DNA from: Collimonas fungivorans
GTDB lineage: Bacteria; Pseudomonadota; Gammaproteobacteria; Burkholderiales; Burkholderiaceae_D
Direction: 5' to 3'
NCBI RefSeq assembly: GCF_001584145.1
Contig: NZ_CP013232.1
Coordinates: 4,402,001 to 4,466,000, forward strand
Length of the DNA: 64,000 nucleotides
Shown: piece by piece, positions 17,470 through 26,009 of the stretch
Position numbering within the stretch: position 1 is the first letter of the stretch
Layout: every line of letters begins with the position of its first letter
Made by a program: the position numbers and the translations under genes
The notes under the pieces: generated by a model
What the model was told of the DNA's origin: nothing
Databases searched by the model: none
The model's input: only the letters and a program-made list of their open reading frames with translations

Positions 17470-18225
17470 TCAAGGGTTGGCGGGAGGGAGGAGGATGCTG
17501 CCGCAAGCCAGCGGCAGCTTGGCAGTGCTGGGAGCGGCCGCGGTGGCGTCGGCAGGCACCGGCTGCGCCGCGAGCCAGGACGCCACCGCGCCGATGTCTT
17601 CCGCGCTCAGGCGCTGCGCTACCTGCGCCATGCAGTCGGGCGCCACGGCATGCCGCGCGCCATTTTTCCAGGCGCCGATCTGGCTCGCCAGGTAATCGCG
17701 CGGCAGGCCGAGCAAACCTGGCGTGGTCGGCAAAACGCCGGTCATGGCGCTGCCATGGCAGGCGATGCAGGCCGGGATCTTCTTGGCCGGGTCGCCCTGG
17801 TTGACCAGGATTTCGCCGCGCGCCCGCGTTGCACTCGACGGATCGGGCGGCTGCGGCGGCGGATAAGGCGGATGCTGGTCCGCAAAATACTGGGCGATTT
17901 CCTGCAGGTAGGCGTCCGACAGATGGTCGACCAGGTAGGTCATCATCGGATACTGCCGGCGTCCTTCGCGAAAATTGTGCAGCTGGTTGTAGAGGTAACC
18001 GGCCGGCTTGCCGGCGATGCGCGGGTAATAACCGTCGTTGGTGGCGCGTCCCTGCTCGCCATGGCAGGCGGTGCAGGCGGTGAGACGTTGTTTGATGGTG
18101 TCCGGAACCGGACCGGCATCTGCCTCGGCCGCAGTGGCGAAGACAGGCGGCAGCGCGGCCGCAAGGAAAAACAGGAACTGTGCGCCAAGACGGCGCCCGG
18201 CCGGTCTTACCGAAAGAATCGACAT
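17470..18225 (-). CDS. Periplasmic di-heme cytochrome c (c4-like)
   Basis: A 251-residue protein with a signal peptide (about residues 1-33, cleaved near VFATAAEA) and two CxxCH motifs, CTACH near residue 53 and CIACH near 155, in two similar halves. That is the cytochrome c4 arrangement. The start at 18225 is favoured by AGGA upstream and by the signal peptide; the longer frame to 18366 would add 47 unlikely residues. It is co-transcribed with the tri-heme cytochrome gene and likely passes electrons to or from it. Confidence 0.88.
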   Translation of the reverse strand: MSILSVRPAGRRLGAQFLFFLAAALPPVFATAAEADAGPVPDTIKQRLTACTACHGEQGRATNDGYYPRIAGKPAGYLYNQLHNFREGRRQYPMMTYLVDHLSDAYLQEIAQYFADQHPPYPPPQPPDPSSATRARGEILVNQGDPAKKIPACIACHGSAMTGVLPTTPGLLGLPRDYLASQIGAWKNGARHAVAPDCMAQVAQRLSAEDIGAVASWLAAQPVPADATAAAPSTAKLPLACGSILLPPANP

Positions 18226-18362
18226 GATTTTCCTGCTTATTGTTGGATTTTTTGGGAAGGCGTTCTCAATGCGATTATAGCCTAGCAAATGAGTAGCAAT
18301 TCGGCTCGGCAGCCGCCATGAAGGCTTTTCCGGCTGGACAAATTGTCCCAGGCCGGGGACGG

Positions 18363-18584
18363 TCATTTCGGCGGTTTCTGCGGCACCAGCGGCTGGTCGA
18401 TGGTGGTACCAGGCTCGTTCACATACATCTGCTCTTCGACGATATCGAGCTGCTGGCTGCCGTCGAGCGCGTGCCCGGTCCAGCGTTCGGCGGGATTCAC
18501 CGGCTGCATTTTTTTCTGGATTTCTTTCTGCATTTCTTTCTTACCGTGCTTGACGCCGGTCGCTACATGCCTGTTTTTTTCCAC
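18363..18584 (-). CDS. Small hydrophilic protein of unknown function
   Basis: About 73 residues, rich in Lys, Gln and Glu in the first half (GVKHGKKEMQKEIQKKMQPVNPAERW) and acidic in the second (IVEEQMYVNEPGTTIDQPLVPQ). I do not recognise a family. The start is set by a strong ribosome site: GGAGGAG lies six bases before the GTG at 18584. That site overlaps an ATG at 18599, which itself lacks a site. No signal peptide or membrane segment is seen. Confidence 0.6.
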   Translation of the reverse strand: MEKNRHVATGVKHGKKEMQKEIQKKMQPVNPAERWTGHALDGSQQLDIVEEQMYVNEPGTTIDQPLVPQKPPK

Positions 18585-18676
18585 AGCAGTCTCCTCCATG
18601 TATTGGCCAGCTGTCGCTGGCCTTTTCAATATAGGACGTATGGCGCCTGGCGCATAGCAAAGAATCCGGCGCGCCA

Positions 18677-18715
18677 ATAAAAAACGCCGGTCCAGATTCT
18701 CATCTGGACCGGCGT
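18677..18715 (-). terminator. Intrinsic terminator of the glycine-zipper gene
   Basis: A perfect 14-bp stem (ACGCCGGTCCAGAT, loop TCTC, ATCTGGACCGGCGT at 18684-18715), followed on the minus strand by TTTTTTATT. Confidence 0.9.
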
Positions 18716-18738
18716 CCCTTGTTTAATTCAGCCTCGGA

Positions 18739-19194
18739 TCAGCGCTCGTAGTAACCGCCCCGATATTGCTGGCGATAATAATCGCGGTTTTCCACATAGA
18801 CCGGAGCTGGGCGGTAATACACAGGCTGCGGACGGTAATACACAGGCTGCGGACGGTAATACACCGGGGCTGGCCGATAATAGACCGGCGCAGGCTGGTA
18901 ATAAGTGGGCTGAGGACGGTAGTACACCGGCGCAGGCTGCGCATAATAACCTTGGCCGCGATCGTAATAGCCGCGGTTGTCGTCGCGGTAGCCGCCGGAA
19001 GTTGCGCCCACGGCAGCACCGAGCACGCCGCCGACGATAGCGCCGTTACGGCCGCCCACGGCGCCGCCGATGACAGCACCTGCCACCGCGCCGATGGCGG
19101 TATTGGCGCCGTCGTTGTATGCCAGGGCAGAGGTTGAAACCGCAGCAGTCGTGCTGGCCAGCAGCGCAACACATATCCATTTTTTGTAAAGCAT
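18739..19194 (-). CDS. Glycine-zipper outer-membrane-type protein with YYRP tandem repeats
   Basis: A 151-residue exported protein with a signal peptide ending near TSALA (residue 25). A glycine-zipper 2TM segment follows at about residues 30-66 (AIGAVAGAVIGGAVGGRNGAIVGGVLGAAVG). The tail consists of seven or so PVYYRPQ/PVYYRPA/PTYYQPA repeats. Glycine-zipper proteins of this type (rickettsial 17-kDa antigen-like) are usually envelope associated. The start at 19194 follows GAAGGAGTC; the frame to 19224 is longer but unsupported. It is monocistronic with its own terminator. Confidence 0.85.
   Translation of the reverse strand: MLYKKWICVALLASTTAAVSTSALAYNDGANTAIGAVAGAVIGGAVGGRNGAIVGGVLGAAVGATSGGYRDDNRGYYDRGQGYYAQPAPVYYRPQPTYYQPAPVYYRPAPVYYRPQPVYYRPQPVYYRPAPVYVENRDYYRQQYRGGYYER
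18813..18935. repeat. 21-bp tandem repeats encoding (P-A/Q)PVYYRP
   Basis: The unit read on plus is close to ACACAGGCTGCGGACGGTAAT. Neighbouring units are nearly identical, and outer units are degenerate (ACCGGGGCTGGCCGATAAT and similar). They lie in the 3' part of the glycine-zipper gene. Two adjacent copies are identical, suggesting recent slippage duplication. Confidence 0.8.
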
Positions 19195-19326
19195 GATTGA
19201 CTCCTTCAAGGGTCGTATAGTCACAGACCGCTAAGTCCACGGCTGTTGATTTGAACTATAGACCAACTCTCAGGGAAAGCACGCAAACGATACATACTTT
19301 TACATCTGAACAACATGCTTACAAAG

Positions 19327-20625
19327 TCAGTGCAGCTTGACCGAGGGCTTGGCATGCTTCATCAGGCTGCTGGCAGCGGCCGTGACGCCGGTGCGCACCG
19401 GCCCCAGCAAGGCGTTCAGGTGCATCAGGTGCAGGCTCGAATACATCATGCGGGCGAAGAAACCGTCGACAAACCAGCCGAGCTTGGTCAGCGAGCCCAT
19501 CAAGGTGCCGACCGAGGTATTCCTGCCGAACGAAACCAGCGAGCCATGGTCCTTGTAGACATAGGGCGTATCCGGCGCCGCCTGTCCTTTATTCGAGCGC
19601 ACGAACATCTCCAGCAGGTAGTCGGCCTGCTGATGCGCGGCCTGGGCCCGCGGCGGCACCATTTTGCCGTCGGGACCGACGCAAGCTGCGCAATCGCCCA
19701 GCGCGTAGATATTGTTGCTGCCGGCGACCTTGAGCATACCGTCGACTTCCAGCTGGCCCGATCTGGTCACCGGCAAACCCAGGGTCTTGAGGAAATCGGG
19801 CGCCTTGATGCCGGCCGACCATACGCACAGGTCGGACACATAATTGTTGCCGTTGGCGTCGGTCACGAAATTCTCCGCGATGGCGGCGACGCGGCAATCG
19901 GTGACCACCTTCACTTCGCGTTCCTGCAACAGCTTGGTGGCGGCCTTGGAAACCCGCTCGGTCAGCGGCGCCAGCAAACGCGGCGCGCCTTCCAGGATGG
20001 TGATGCGGACGTCCCGGTTCGGGTTCAGGTGCGGGAAATCATAATCGGTATAGACGCTGCTGGCATCGCGCAATTCCGCCGCCAGTTCGACCCCGGTGGC
20101 GCCGCCGCCGACGATCACGATATCGACGCCCGCCTGCGGATCCTTTTCTTTCTGCAGGTCCGCCAGCGCCAGCATTTTCAGCAGGCGCAGCCGGAAATGT
20201 TCGGCGTCTTCGGTCGTGTTCAGCGAAATCGTATTTTCCTCGGCGCCGCTGATGCCGAAATAGTTGGAAACGCTGCCGACCGCGATCACCAGCTTGCTGA
20301 AGCCGATCTGGCGTGGCGGGATCAGTTGCTGCGCCGATTCGTCCAGCACCGCATCCACCGTGATCGTGTTGTTGATGCCGTCGAGCGCAGTCATGGCGCC
20401 GTAGACGAAACGGAATTTATTGTCATGCGCCAACATCTGGTAAGACAGGCCTTCCTGGTGGATATCGCGCGTACCTGCGGCAACTTCATGCAGCGACGGT
20501 TTCCAGATGTGGTACAGCGCCCGGTCCACCAGCGTGACATGGCCGCTCCCCAGCTTGCGGCCGAGCTTGCAAGCCAGCTCCAGGCCGCCGGCGCCGCCGC
20601 CGACAATCACGATTTCATCCGACAT
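19327..20625 (-). CDS. ndh: Type II NADH dehydrogenase (NAD(P)/FAD-dependent oxidoreductase)
   Basis: A 432-residue NDH-2-like flavoprotein. The FAD-binding GGGAGG is at residues 8-13, followed by LVDRALYHIWKPSLHEVAAG. The NADH-binding IVIVGGGATGVELAAEL is near residue 165. The second FAD motif NIYALGDCAA is near 300, and a C-terminal membrane-associating segment follows. It transfers electrons from NADH to quinone without pumping protons. The start at 20625 follows AAGGAAAAATGG. It is divergent from the stress-protein gene. Confidence 0.87.
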   Translation of the reverse strand: MSDEIVIVGGGAGGLELACKLGRKLGSGHVTLVDRALYHIWKPSLHEVAAGTRDIHQEGLSYQMLAHDNKFRFVYGAMTALDGINNTITVDAVLDESAQQLIPPRQIGFSKLVIAVGSVSNYFGISGAEENTISLNTTEDAEHFRLRLLKMLALADLQKEKDPQAGVDIVIVGGGATGVELAAELRDASSVYTDYDFPHLNPNRDVRITILEGAPRLLAPLTERVSKAATKLLQEREVKVVTDCRVAAIAENFVTDANGNNYVSDLCVWSAGIKAPDFLKTLGLPVTRSGQLEVDGMLKVAGSNNIYALGDCAACVGPDGKMVPPRAQAAHQQADYLLEMFVRSNKGQAAPDTPYVYKDHGSLVSFGRNTSVGTLMGSLTKLGWFVDGFFARMMYSSLHLMHLNALLGPVRTGVTAAASSLMKHAKPSVKLH

Positions 20626-20972
20626 CCATTTTTCCTTCAACTGTTTATTGATCAATCACGTTGCGAAACGCTGAAGCTTGCGCAGCCCAGAATCGGCACA
20701 CCATGGGCCAAGTCTACTTTTATAGTGCTGCATAGCGCAATAGTGCCGTAGTTTTGCCGCTTTTTGATCAGGCATGGCCAATTTGCAGTATTCGGGAAAA
20801 ACCGGCAACGCGCCAAAAACGGCATGGGCAGGATCCAAAAATCCGCTTTCAGCATGCAAAACCGGCGCTGGAAAACATCGCAGCAAATACCCAAATGGCC
20901 TCTGGTTGACAGCCCCAGACTGCGCTATGATGAAAGCAGAGACCATTGCAAATAAAATTTTCAGGAGGGTAT
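20626..20972. promoter_or_regulatory. 347-bp divergent intergenic region between ndh and the stress-protein gene
   Basis: No gene is seen here. TTGACA occurs at 20906-20911 and TATGAT at 20926-20931 ahead of the stress-protein gene. Their 14-base spacing is short, so a promoter there is plausible but not typical. Several AAAAACCGGC/GGCATG-type short repeats occur in the middle without a clear symmetrical site. Confidence 0.4.
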
Positions 20973-21416
20973 ATGTACCGGAAAATTCTCGTCGCCTACA
21001 ATGGCACGCCCGAAAGCCGTTCTGCCCTGTATTCCTGCATCCAGCTGGCGCCAGGCCCTGACGTCGAGGTCCACCTGCTGGGGGTCATCAACCTTGCCAC
21101 CTACCTGATGGCAGGCGAATTCGTCGCCGAATCCGCCATCCGGGCTGAAAAAACCCTGCTCGAACAAGAACTGATCAAGGGTCACAAGCTGCTCAGCGAC
21201 GCCGGCATCAAGGCAGTCGACCATTTTGAAAGCGGCGAACCGGTGAACGTGATCAGCGACCTGGTCAGCAAACTGGCGATAGACCTGGTGATCGTCGGCC
21301 ACTCGCGCAAGAAACCGATGGCGACACGCTGGTGGCGCGGCTCGGTCGATACCCTGCTGGTCGAAAAAGTGCCCTGCAGCGTACTGGTGGCAACCGATCC
21401 CTGCCCACCGACTTGA
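20973..21416 (+). CDS. Universal stress protein (UspA family)
   Basis: A 147-residue single-domain Usp protein. It opens MYRKILVAYNGTPESRSAL, with the conserved Asp of UspA replaced by Asn in YNGT. It ends with the ATP-binding-type loop LVIVGHSRKKPMATRWWRGSVDTLLVEKVPCSVLVA, matching the GHxx-x9-G(S) pattern. It is cytoplasmic. The ATG at 20973 follows AGGAGGGTAT, an excellent ribosome site. It borders the two-component block at 21.4-24.8 kb and may be part of the same stress response. Confidence 0.9.
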   Translation: MYRKILVAYNGTPESRSALYSCIQLAPGPDVEVHLLGVINLATYLMAGEFVAESAIRAEKTLLEQELIKGHKLLSDAGIKAVDHFESGEPVNVISDLVSKLAIDLVIVGHSRKKPMATRWWRGSVDTLLVEKVPCSVLVATDPCPPT

Positions 21417-21449
21417 GCCTGCGCCAGGCTGGTGCTCCCAGCCGTCAGC

Positions 21450-23513
21450 CTATGTCTTAGGCGCTTCCGCCGGCTCCGGCATTGGCATCGGCAACTCGAT
21501 CACCACTGTCGTCCCCTTGCCTTCGCCGCCGGCAAAACGGACTGCCCCGCCCAGGTAAGTCGCCCTTTCATGCAAACCGCGCAAACCGTGGGTGGCGGTG
21601 TTTTCAAAACGCTCCTGCGACATGCCGACGCCGTTATCGCGCACCGTCAAGGCCAGCCGGTCTTCGTCAATATCGAGAATCAGATCGACCTGGGTGGCCT
21701 GGGCGTGCTTGGAGACGTTGTTCAGGATTTCCTGCAGCATGCGATAGACCGCGATTTCGACTTTGCGATCGACTGCGATCTCCTCGTCCGGCAAGCTGGA
21801 TTTGCAGACAATCTCGGTGCGCTGGCCGAAATCTTCCAGCTGTTCCAGAATGGCCGCTTTCAGGCCGAACAGTTCAAGCATGTTCGGCCGCAATTCAACC
21901 TGGATCCGGCGCGTGGTCGCCACCAGCGAGCTGAGCAGGGTTTGCATCTGCGCCTGGCGCTGCTGCCAATGCTCATTCTCCGGCAGGATTTTGTAGACAC
22001 TCTCCAGGTGCATGCTGAGCGCCGTCAGGGACGCCCCCATATTGTCATGCAGCTCGCGCGCAATCGCCCGCTTCTCTTCTTCCCGTATGGTTTCCATGTG
22101 ATTGGCCAGTTCGCGCAGCAAGGCGGTGCGCTGGGCGATGGTGCGCTCCAGCTCCAGTTCGCGCAGCCTGAGCGAATCCTCGGCACGCTTGCGCTCGCTG
22201 ATGTCGGTGGCGATGCCGACCACGCCCATGACCCGCCTCTGCTGGTCGAACCATGGCGCCTTGGTGGTCTGGAATGTCACCATGCCGCCTGGCAGCTGCA
22301 CCGTCTGTTCCAGCGTTTCCGAGACCCCGCCGCTCATGATGCGGGCATCATCCCTGTCGATGCGCAGAGCATCTTCTTCACGCGAGAACAGCTCGCTGCT
22401 GCGGCGATGCTTGGCCTCTTGCCACGTCAGCCCGAGCTGGCGCAAATAAGCCGGATTGGCGAAAATCAGGCATCCCTGACTGTCTTTGACGAAAATCGGG
22501 TCGTTGGTATTGTCGCTCACCGCAATCAGCAAGGCGGTGGCTTCCGCCAGCTCCGCCGCACTTTGCAAGCGCGCTCCGTATTCGCGGTCGACCTTGCCGG
22601 CGGCGCGCCAGAAAATGAACAGCACCAGCACGCCGTCGATCAAGGTCAGCAACGGCGGCACCGAGGTGCGGTCGTAGATACCCTGGCGCGCACCCCAGTC
22701 CGCCAGCCAGTGCAGGGCGACCAGCAGCACCAGCATCTGCGGCAGCGAGCGGCGCAGCATCTGTCCGCCCGGCGCATGGCGCGTGATGATCGCCATCAGA
22801 CGCTGGTGCGGGCGCGACATCAGCAGCGCCATGCCGAACAGCAGGAAAGCGATGGCCGAGAGCCAGGGAATGCTCGTTGCGTAGACCATCTGGGTCATTG
22901 CCGCAACGTTGTACAGGTAACCCAGCAGCGGAATCGTGCTTAAAAATATGAGGGAGATCGCCAGGTATTCGGCCAGGTGGCTTTCCTTTTTGCCGCGGCA
23001 GTCCAGCAGCAGCAAAGCCAGTCCGCACAAAATGAAACCGATAGCCACCATGGGATGCAGGCCGCTCGGGTTGCGCAAACCAGGCTGCGGCGCCAACGCT
23101 GCAAGGACGATCTCAAGCCAGGCGGCGTTATGGAAGGCTTCTTGCCAAAGCGCGGCGCCGGCAAACAGCAGCAGCAACACCGCCAGCGCTTGCGCCACAA
23201 ATCGGATCGCTTTTTGCGGCCTGGCCGCCAGGCACTGCAGCAGCAGGCTACCGGCGGCCAATAAAAATCCGGCAGCGGTGTTGGCCCGCATGAGAGGCAG
23301 CTGTGAAGTCGGAAACAGCAGATTTACCTGGTAAATACAGGCAATCAGCACCATGCCGGAAACGATCATCAGCGCCGCGTTCACGACGATGGCGGCAATG
23401 GTAGTGCGCGACACATAGTCGCGCGTCGCCGTGAGACTTTCCAGCGCGCGTGTCTTCAGCAAATCCTGGGAGTGCGGATTGCCCAGCTCCGCCTCGTGAC
23501 TGTCTGTCGTCAA
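21450..23513 (-). CDS. PAS-containing membrane sensor histidine kinase, NarX/HisKA_3 type
   Basis: A 687-residue protein. Up to eight hydrophobic segments lie in residues 35-290. A PAS domain follows (about 335-455: DNTNDPIFVKDSQGCLIFANPAYLRQLGL ... GVVGIATDISERKRAE). A HisKA_3 dimerisation domain carries the phospho-acceptor His in AIARELHDNMGASL (about residue 489). The HATPase domain has NNVSKHAQAT (N-box), DNGVGMS (G1) and GLRGLHERA, followed by GGEGKGTTVVIELP. It should phosphorylate the NarL-type regulator at 24214-24846. The signal is unknown. Confidence 0.92.
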   Translation of the reverse strand: MTTDSHEAELGNPHSQDLLKTRALESLTATRDYVSRTTIAAIVVNAALMIVSGMVLIACIYQVNLLFPTSQLPLMRANTAAGFLLAAGSLLLQCLAARPQKAIRFVAQALAVLLLLFAGAALWQEAFHNAAWLEIVLAALAPQPGLRNPSGLHPMVAIGFILCGLALLLLDCRGKKESHLAEYLAISLIFLSTIPLLGYLYNVAAMTQMVYATSIPWLSAIAFLLFGMALLMSRPHQRLMAIITRHAPGGQMLRRSLPQMLVLLVALHWLADWGARQGIYDRTSVPPLLTLIDGVLVLFIFWRAAGKVDREYGARLQSAAELAEATALLIAVSDNTNDPIFVKDSQGCLIFANPAYLRQLGLTWQEAKHRRSSELFSREEDALRIDRDDARIMSGGVSETLEQTVQLPGGMVTFQTTKAPWFDQQRRVMGVVGIATDISERKRAEDSLRLRELELERTIAQRTALLRELANHMETIREEEKRAIARELHDNMGASLTALSMHLESVYKILPENEHWQQRQAQMQTLLSSLVATTRRIQVELRPNMLELFGLKAAILEQLEDFGQRTEIVCKSSLPDEEIAVDRKVEIAVYRMLQEILNNVSKHAQATQVDLILDIDEDRLALTVRDNGVGMSQERFENTATHGLRGLHERATYLGGAVRFAGGEGKGTTVVIELPMPMPEPAEAPKT

Positions 23514-23608
23514 GTCGCCTCCAGCAAGTTCATGTCGGTTAATGCATGTTGGTCAAACCATGCAGGTCAAACGTAAAGCAGGTCATGCAAAAGGGTCGCA
23601 TGAAAGCA

Positions 23609-23633
23609 CAAAACCCGCTGGATGCCAGCGGGT
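23609..23633 (-). terminator. Probable intrinsic terminator after the orphan receiver gene
   Basis: ACCCGCTGG (23613-23621) and CCAGCGGGT (23625-23633) form a 9-bp stem with a 3-base loop. On the minus strand it is followed by TTTTG, so the U-tract is short. Confidence 0.6.
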
Positions 23634-23682
23634 GAGTATGACTGAAAGCGTTTCAAACAGCCAGCAGACGGCAATAGCCTGA

Positions 23683-24111
23683 TTAATGATCAGGAAGCCC
23701 CGTCCCCAATGCTGCCAGCAGAGTACGCAGCTTGGAGAAGTCCGAACTCTTGTCGAAGAAAAAACGCACACCGTATTTCTCGCCGGCGCGGCGAAAGGCG
23801 CTGCTGACGTTATTGGTGAAAATGATTTTCGTGGAATTGAGCGGCGTGGGCGAGGCCGCCAGCGTACGCAACAGGCTCATGCCGTTACCCTCCTTGAGTT
23901 CAATGTCCAGGATCAGCACATCAAACGACCCGGCATCGATTTTTTTCAATGCATCGCCTTCCCCCTCGGCAAACCCGGCAAATACCACACCGGGAATTTC
24001 GCTCAAGGTATCAATCATCAAATTCCTGACAGCCATTGAATCTTCCACCAGAAAAATCCGCAACGGCGTGGCGCCGGATTTGGCTATATCGGAGGTTGTT
24101 GTATGGTCCAT
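23683..24111 (-). CDS. Stand-alone response-regulator receiver domain (CheY-like)
   Basis: A 142-residue protein that is one receiver domain with no output domain. Acidic pocket residues are in FLVEDS, the phospho-acceptor Asp in VLILDIEL (about residue 71), Thr in IIFTNN and Lys in FFFDKSS: all key positions are intact. It lies between a kinase and a NarL-type regulator, so it may be a phosphate sink or a second target of that kinase. There is a 101-bp gap to the regulator gene upstream. Confidence 0.88.
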   Translation of the reverse strand: MDHTTTSDIAKSGATPLRIFLVEDSMAVRNLMIDTLSEIPGVVFAGFAEGEGDALKKIDAGSFDVLILDIELKEGNGMSLLRTLAASPTPLNSTKIIFTNNVSSAFRRAGEKYGVRFFFDKSSDFSKLRTLLAALGTGLPDH

Positions 24112-24213
24112 TTTGTTTGGCGGCTATCTTGCAACACCCCTCGCTTCAATTTATGCATTGCGCCAGGCCGGATGGGCGACTGGCATTTCTTGCATACGGC
24201 ACGATCACATCCT

Positions 24214-24846
24214 CTAATCGATCAGGTTGTTCTTGATCGCATAATAAATAATATCCGCGTTGCTTGCCATGCTCATTTTCTGCAGCACGCGGGTGCGATA
24301 AGTGCTGATGGTCTTCACACTGAGACAAAGCTCCTCGGCAATCTTGGTCACCCCTTCGCCCTGGCTCAGTTTGTAAAAAATCTCATACTCGCGCGCTGAC
24401 AGGGATTCATGCAGCGGCGTGTTTTCATTGCTGGCGGGATCCGCCGTCAACAACTCGGCCACCGCATAACTGATGTACTTGTGACCTTGCAGTATGGTCT
24501 CGATCGCCTTCACCAGTTCCGTCGCCAGCGCCTCTTTCTGCACATAACCATCGGCGCCGCTGCGCAGCACCTGCACCGCGTAGCGGCTTTCCGGATGCAT
24601 GCTCAGGATCAGCACCGGCAGCAGCGGTTTCTCGCGCTTGATCTGTTTCAGCACTTCCACCCCGCTCTTGTCCGGCATCGCGATGTCGAGCAGCACGATG
24701 TCGTACTCCTGCGAACGGATCAGCCGGATCGCTTCCTGCGCATTGGCGGCTTCCCCGGTGATTTCCATCTCCGGGATGTCGGCAATAAAATACTGGACGC
24801 CGGCACGGACTACCGCATGGTCGTCAACCACCAAAATTTTTATCAT
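24214..24846 (-). CDS. NarL/FixJ-family response regulator
   Basis: A 210-residue regulator. The receiver domain has LVVDDHAVVRAGV (residues 4-16), the phospho-acceptor in IVLLDIAMPDKSG (about residue 54) and K in GYVQKEA (about 104). The C-terminal LuxR-type HTH starts near residue 143 (LSAREYEIFYKLSQGEGVTKIAEELCLSVKTISTYRTRVLQKM). It pairs with the HisKA_3 kinase at 21450-23513. Neighbouring CsbD, BON and Usp genes suggest a stress regulon, which is inference. Confidence 0.93.
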   Translation of the reverse strand: MIKILVVDDHAVVRAGVQYFIADIPEMEITGEAANAQEAIRLIRSQEYDIVLLDIAMPDKSGVEVLKQIKREKPLLPVLILSMHPESRYAVQVLRSGADGYVQKEALATELVKAIETILQGHKYISYAVAELLTADPASNENTPLHESLSAREYEIFYKLSQGEGVTKIAEELCLSVKTISTYRTRVLQKMSMASNADIIYYAIKNNLID

Positions 24847-25044
24847 CTATTCAATCGCCGCAATCAGACAGGTTATTCGGCCAGCATATGGCGTTTAGCG
24901 TGGGGGCCGACTGCTGCCAACGTAAACGCTGTAAATTCAGTGTATATCCGTTTCCTGCATCTGTTCAATACTTGATCTTGCGCTCACCCGGAATTTATCC
25001 GCCGGCCGTTTCCATTCTGGCGCCGGCCGGCGGACAGTCACAGC

Positions 25045-25359
25045 CTATTTCAGCAAGATGTTATTCTTCACCGACTTCACGCCCTTGACCCCGGCCGCCA
25101 CCGCGGAAGCCCTGGCGGCGTCGTCCCGCTGCGCCACAAAGCCGCTCAGCTGCACCACGCCCTTGAAAGTCTCGACATTGATTTCAGCCGATTTCAAGCT
25201 TGGCTCGTTGAAGATTTCAGCCTTGACCTTGGTCGTGATGACGGCGTCATCGACATACCCGCCGGTGCCTTCCTGGGTGGCGGTCGCAGCGCATCCGGCC
25301 AGCGACAGCATGCAAAGCGCAAAGAAAAATGCCGCGAAGCGTTTATAAAAAATGGTCAT
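25045..25359 (-). CDS. BON-domain lipoprotein (OsmY-like)
   Basis: A 104-residue protein with a lipobox LSLAGC (Cys about residue 22) and one BON domain (about 37-103: VDDAVITTKVKAEIFNEPSLKSAEINVETFKGVVQLSGFV ... VKGVKSVKNNILLK). BON domains bind phospholipid surfaces, and OsmY-like proteins support envelope stability under osmotic stress. It is likely periplasmic and lipid-anchored. It belongs to a run of small stress-type genes on the minus strand with the Cys-repeat and CsbD genes. Confidence 0.88.
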   Translation of the reverse strand: MTIFYKRFAAFFFALCMLSLAGCAATATQEGTGGYVDDAVITTKVKAEIFNEPSLKSAEINVETFKGVVQLSGFVAQRDDAARASAVAAGVKGVKSVKNNILLK

Positions 25360-25399
25360 GGGTAGTTCTCCTTAAAATGCTGCATTCAAAATAGATCGC

Positions 25400-25951
25400 T
25401 CATTTGCCAAGCTCTGCCTTGGCTGCGGCGACACAGTCATCCTTGGCAGCTCCTGCCAGCGCATCGCACTTGGCCATGGCCACCTTGTATCGCGCATCTG
25501 CCCGTTCTTCCCGAGCGTCGGCCTTGGCCTTGGACACATCTTTCTGGGTGTTGGCGTTCGCTACGGCATTGGTCTGGTCTGCCTTGGCCTGCTTGACGCA
25601 GACATCCTTGGCGTTACCCGCCAGGCCATCGCATTTTTCCTTGGCTACCGCATAGTCGGCGTCGGCTTCGGATTTACGCGCGCTGGCGACGGCTTTTGGC
25701 GTATTTTTATACTCGGCCTTTGCGTCTTGCTTGGCATGTTCGCGAGTGGCCTTGGCTTGCTTGAGGCAAACGTCCTTGCCGTTGCCGCTGAGCTCGTCGC
25801 ATTTTGCCTTGTCGGCCTTGTAAGTGGTGTCGGCTGCATCTTCTGCCGCCTTGTAGCTGGCTTTGGCGCTGTCGGCCGCCAAGGCCAGCGATGTGCCGCT
25901 AAAACCGGCAACGCCGATCAGCATGGTCGCGAGGATTTTATTGATAGTCAT
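25400..25951 (-). CDS. Exported Ala/Lys-rich protein with three Cys-pair repeats
   Basis: A 183-residue protein. The signal peptide ends near SLALAADS (about residue 23). Three repeats follow at about residues 42-62, 95-115 and 155-175: AKCDELSGNGKDVCLKQAKA, EKCDGLAGNAKDVCVKQAKA and AKCDALAGAAKDDCVAAAKA. Each has a C-x9-C or similar pair that could form an intra-repeat disulfide between two helices. The linkers are Ala/Lys/Asp-rich helices. I know of no named function. The start at 25951 is chosen because of the signal peptide; the frame to 26143 is spurious. Confidence 0.75.
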   Translation of the reverse strand: MTINKILATMLIGVAGFSGTSLALAADSAKASYKAAEDAADTTYKADKAKCDELSGNGKDVCLKQAKATREHAKQDAKAEYKNTPKAVASARKSEADADYAVAKEKCDGLAGNAKDVCVKQAKADQTNAVANANTQKDVSKAKADAREERADARYKVAMAKCDALAGAAKDDCVAAAKAELGK

Positions 25952-26009
25952 GTCAATGTCCTTTCTTCGACTGATGAATGTGATTGCCCAATCATGGTGA
26001 AAAAGGGAT

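Noticed and set aside
18813..18935. CRISPR-like tandem repeats
   Set aside because: Repeat units are contiguous, in frame and encode YYRP repeats; there are no spacers or cas genes.
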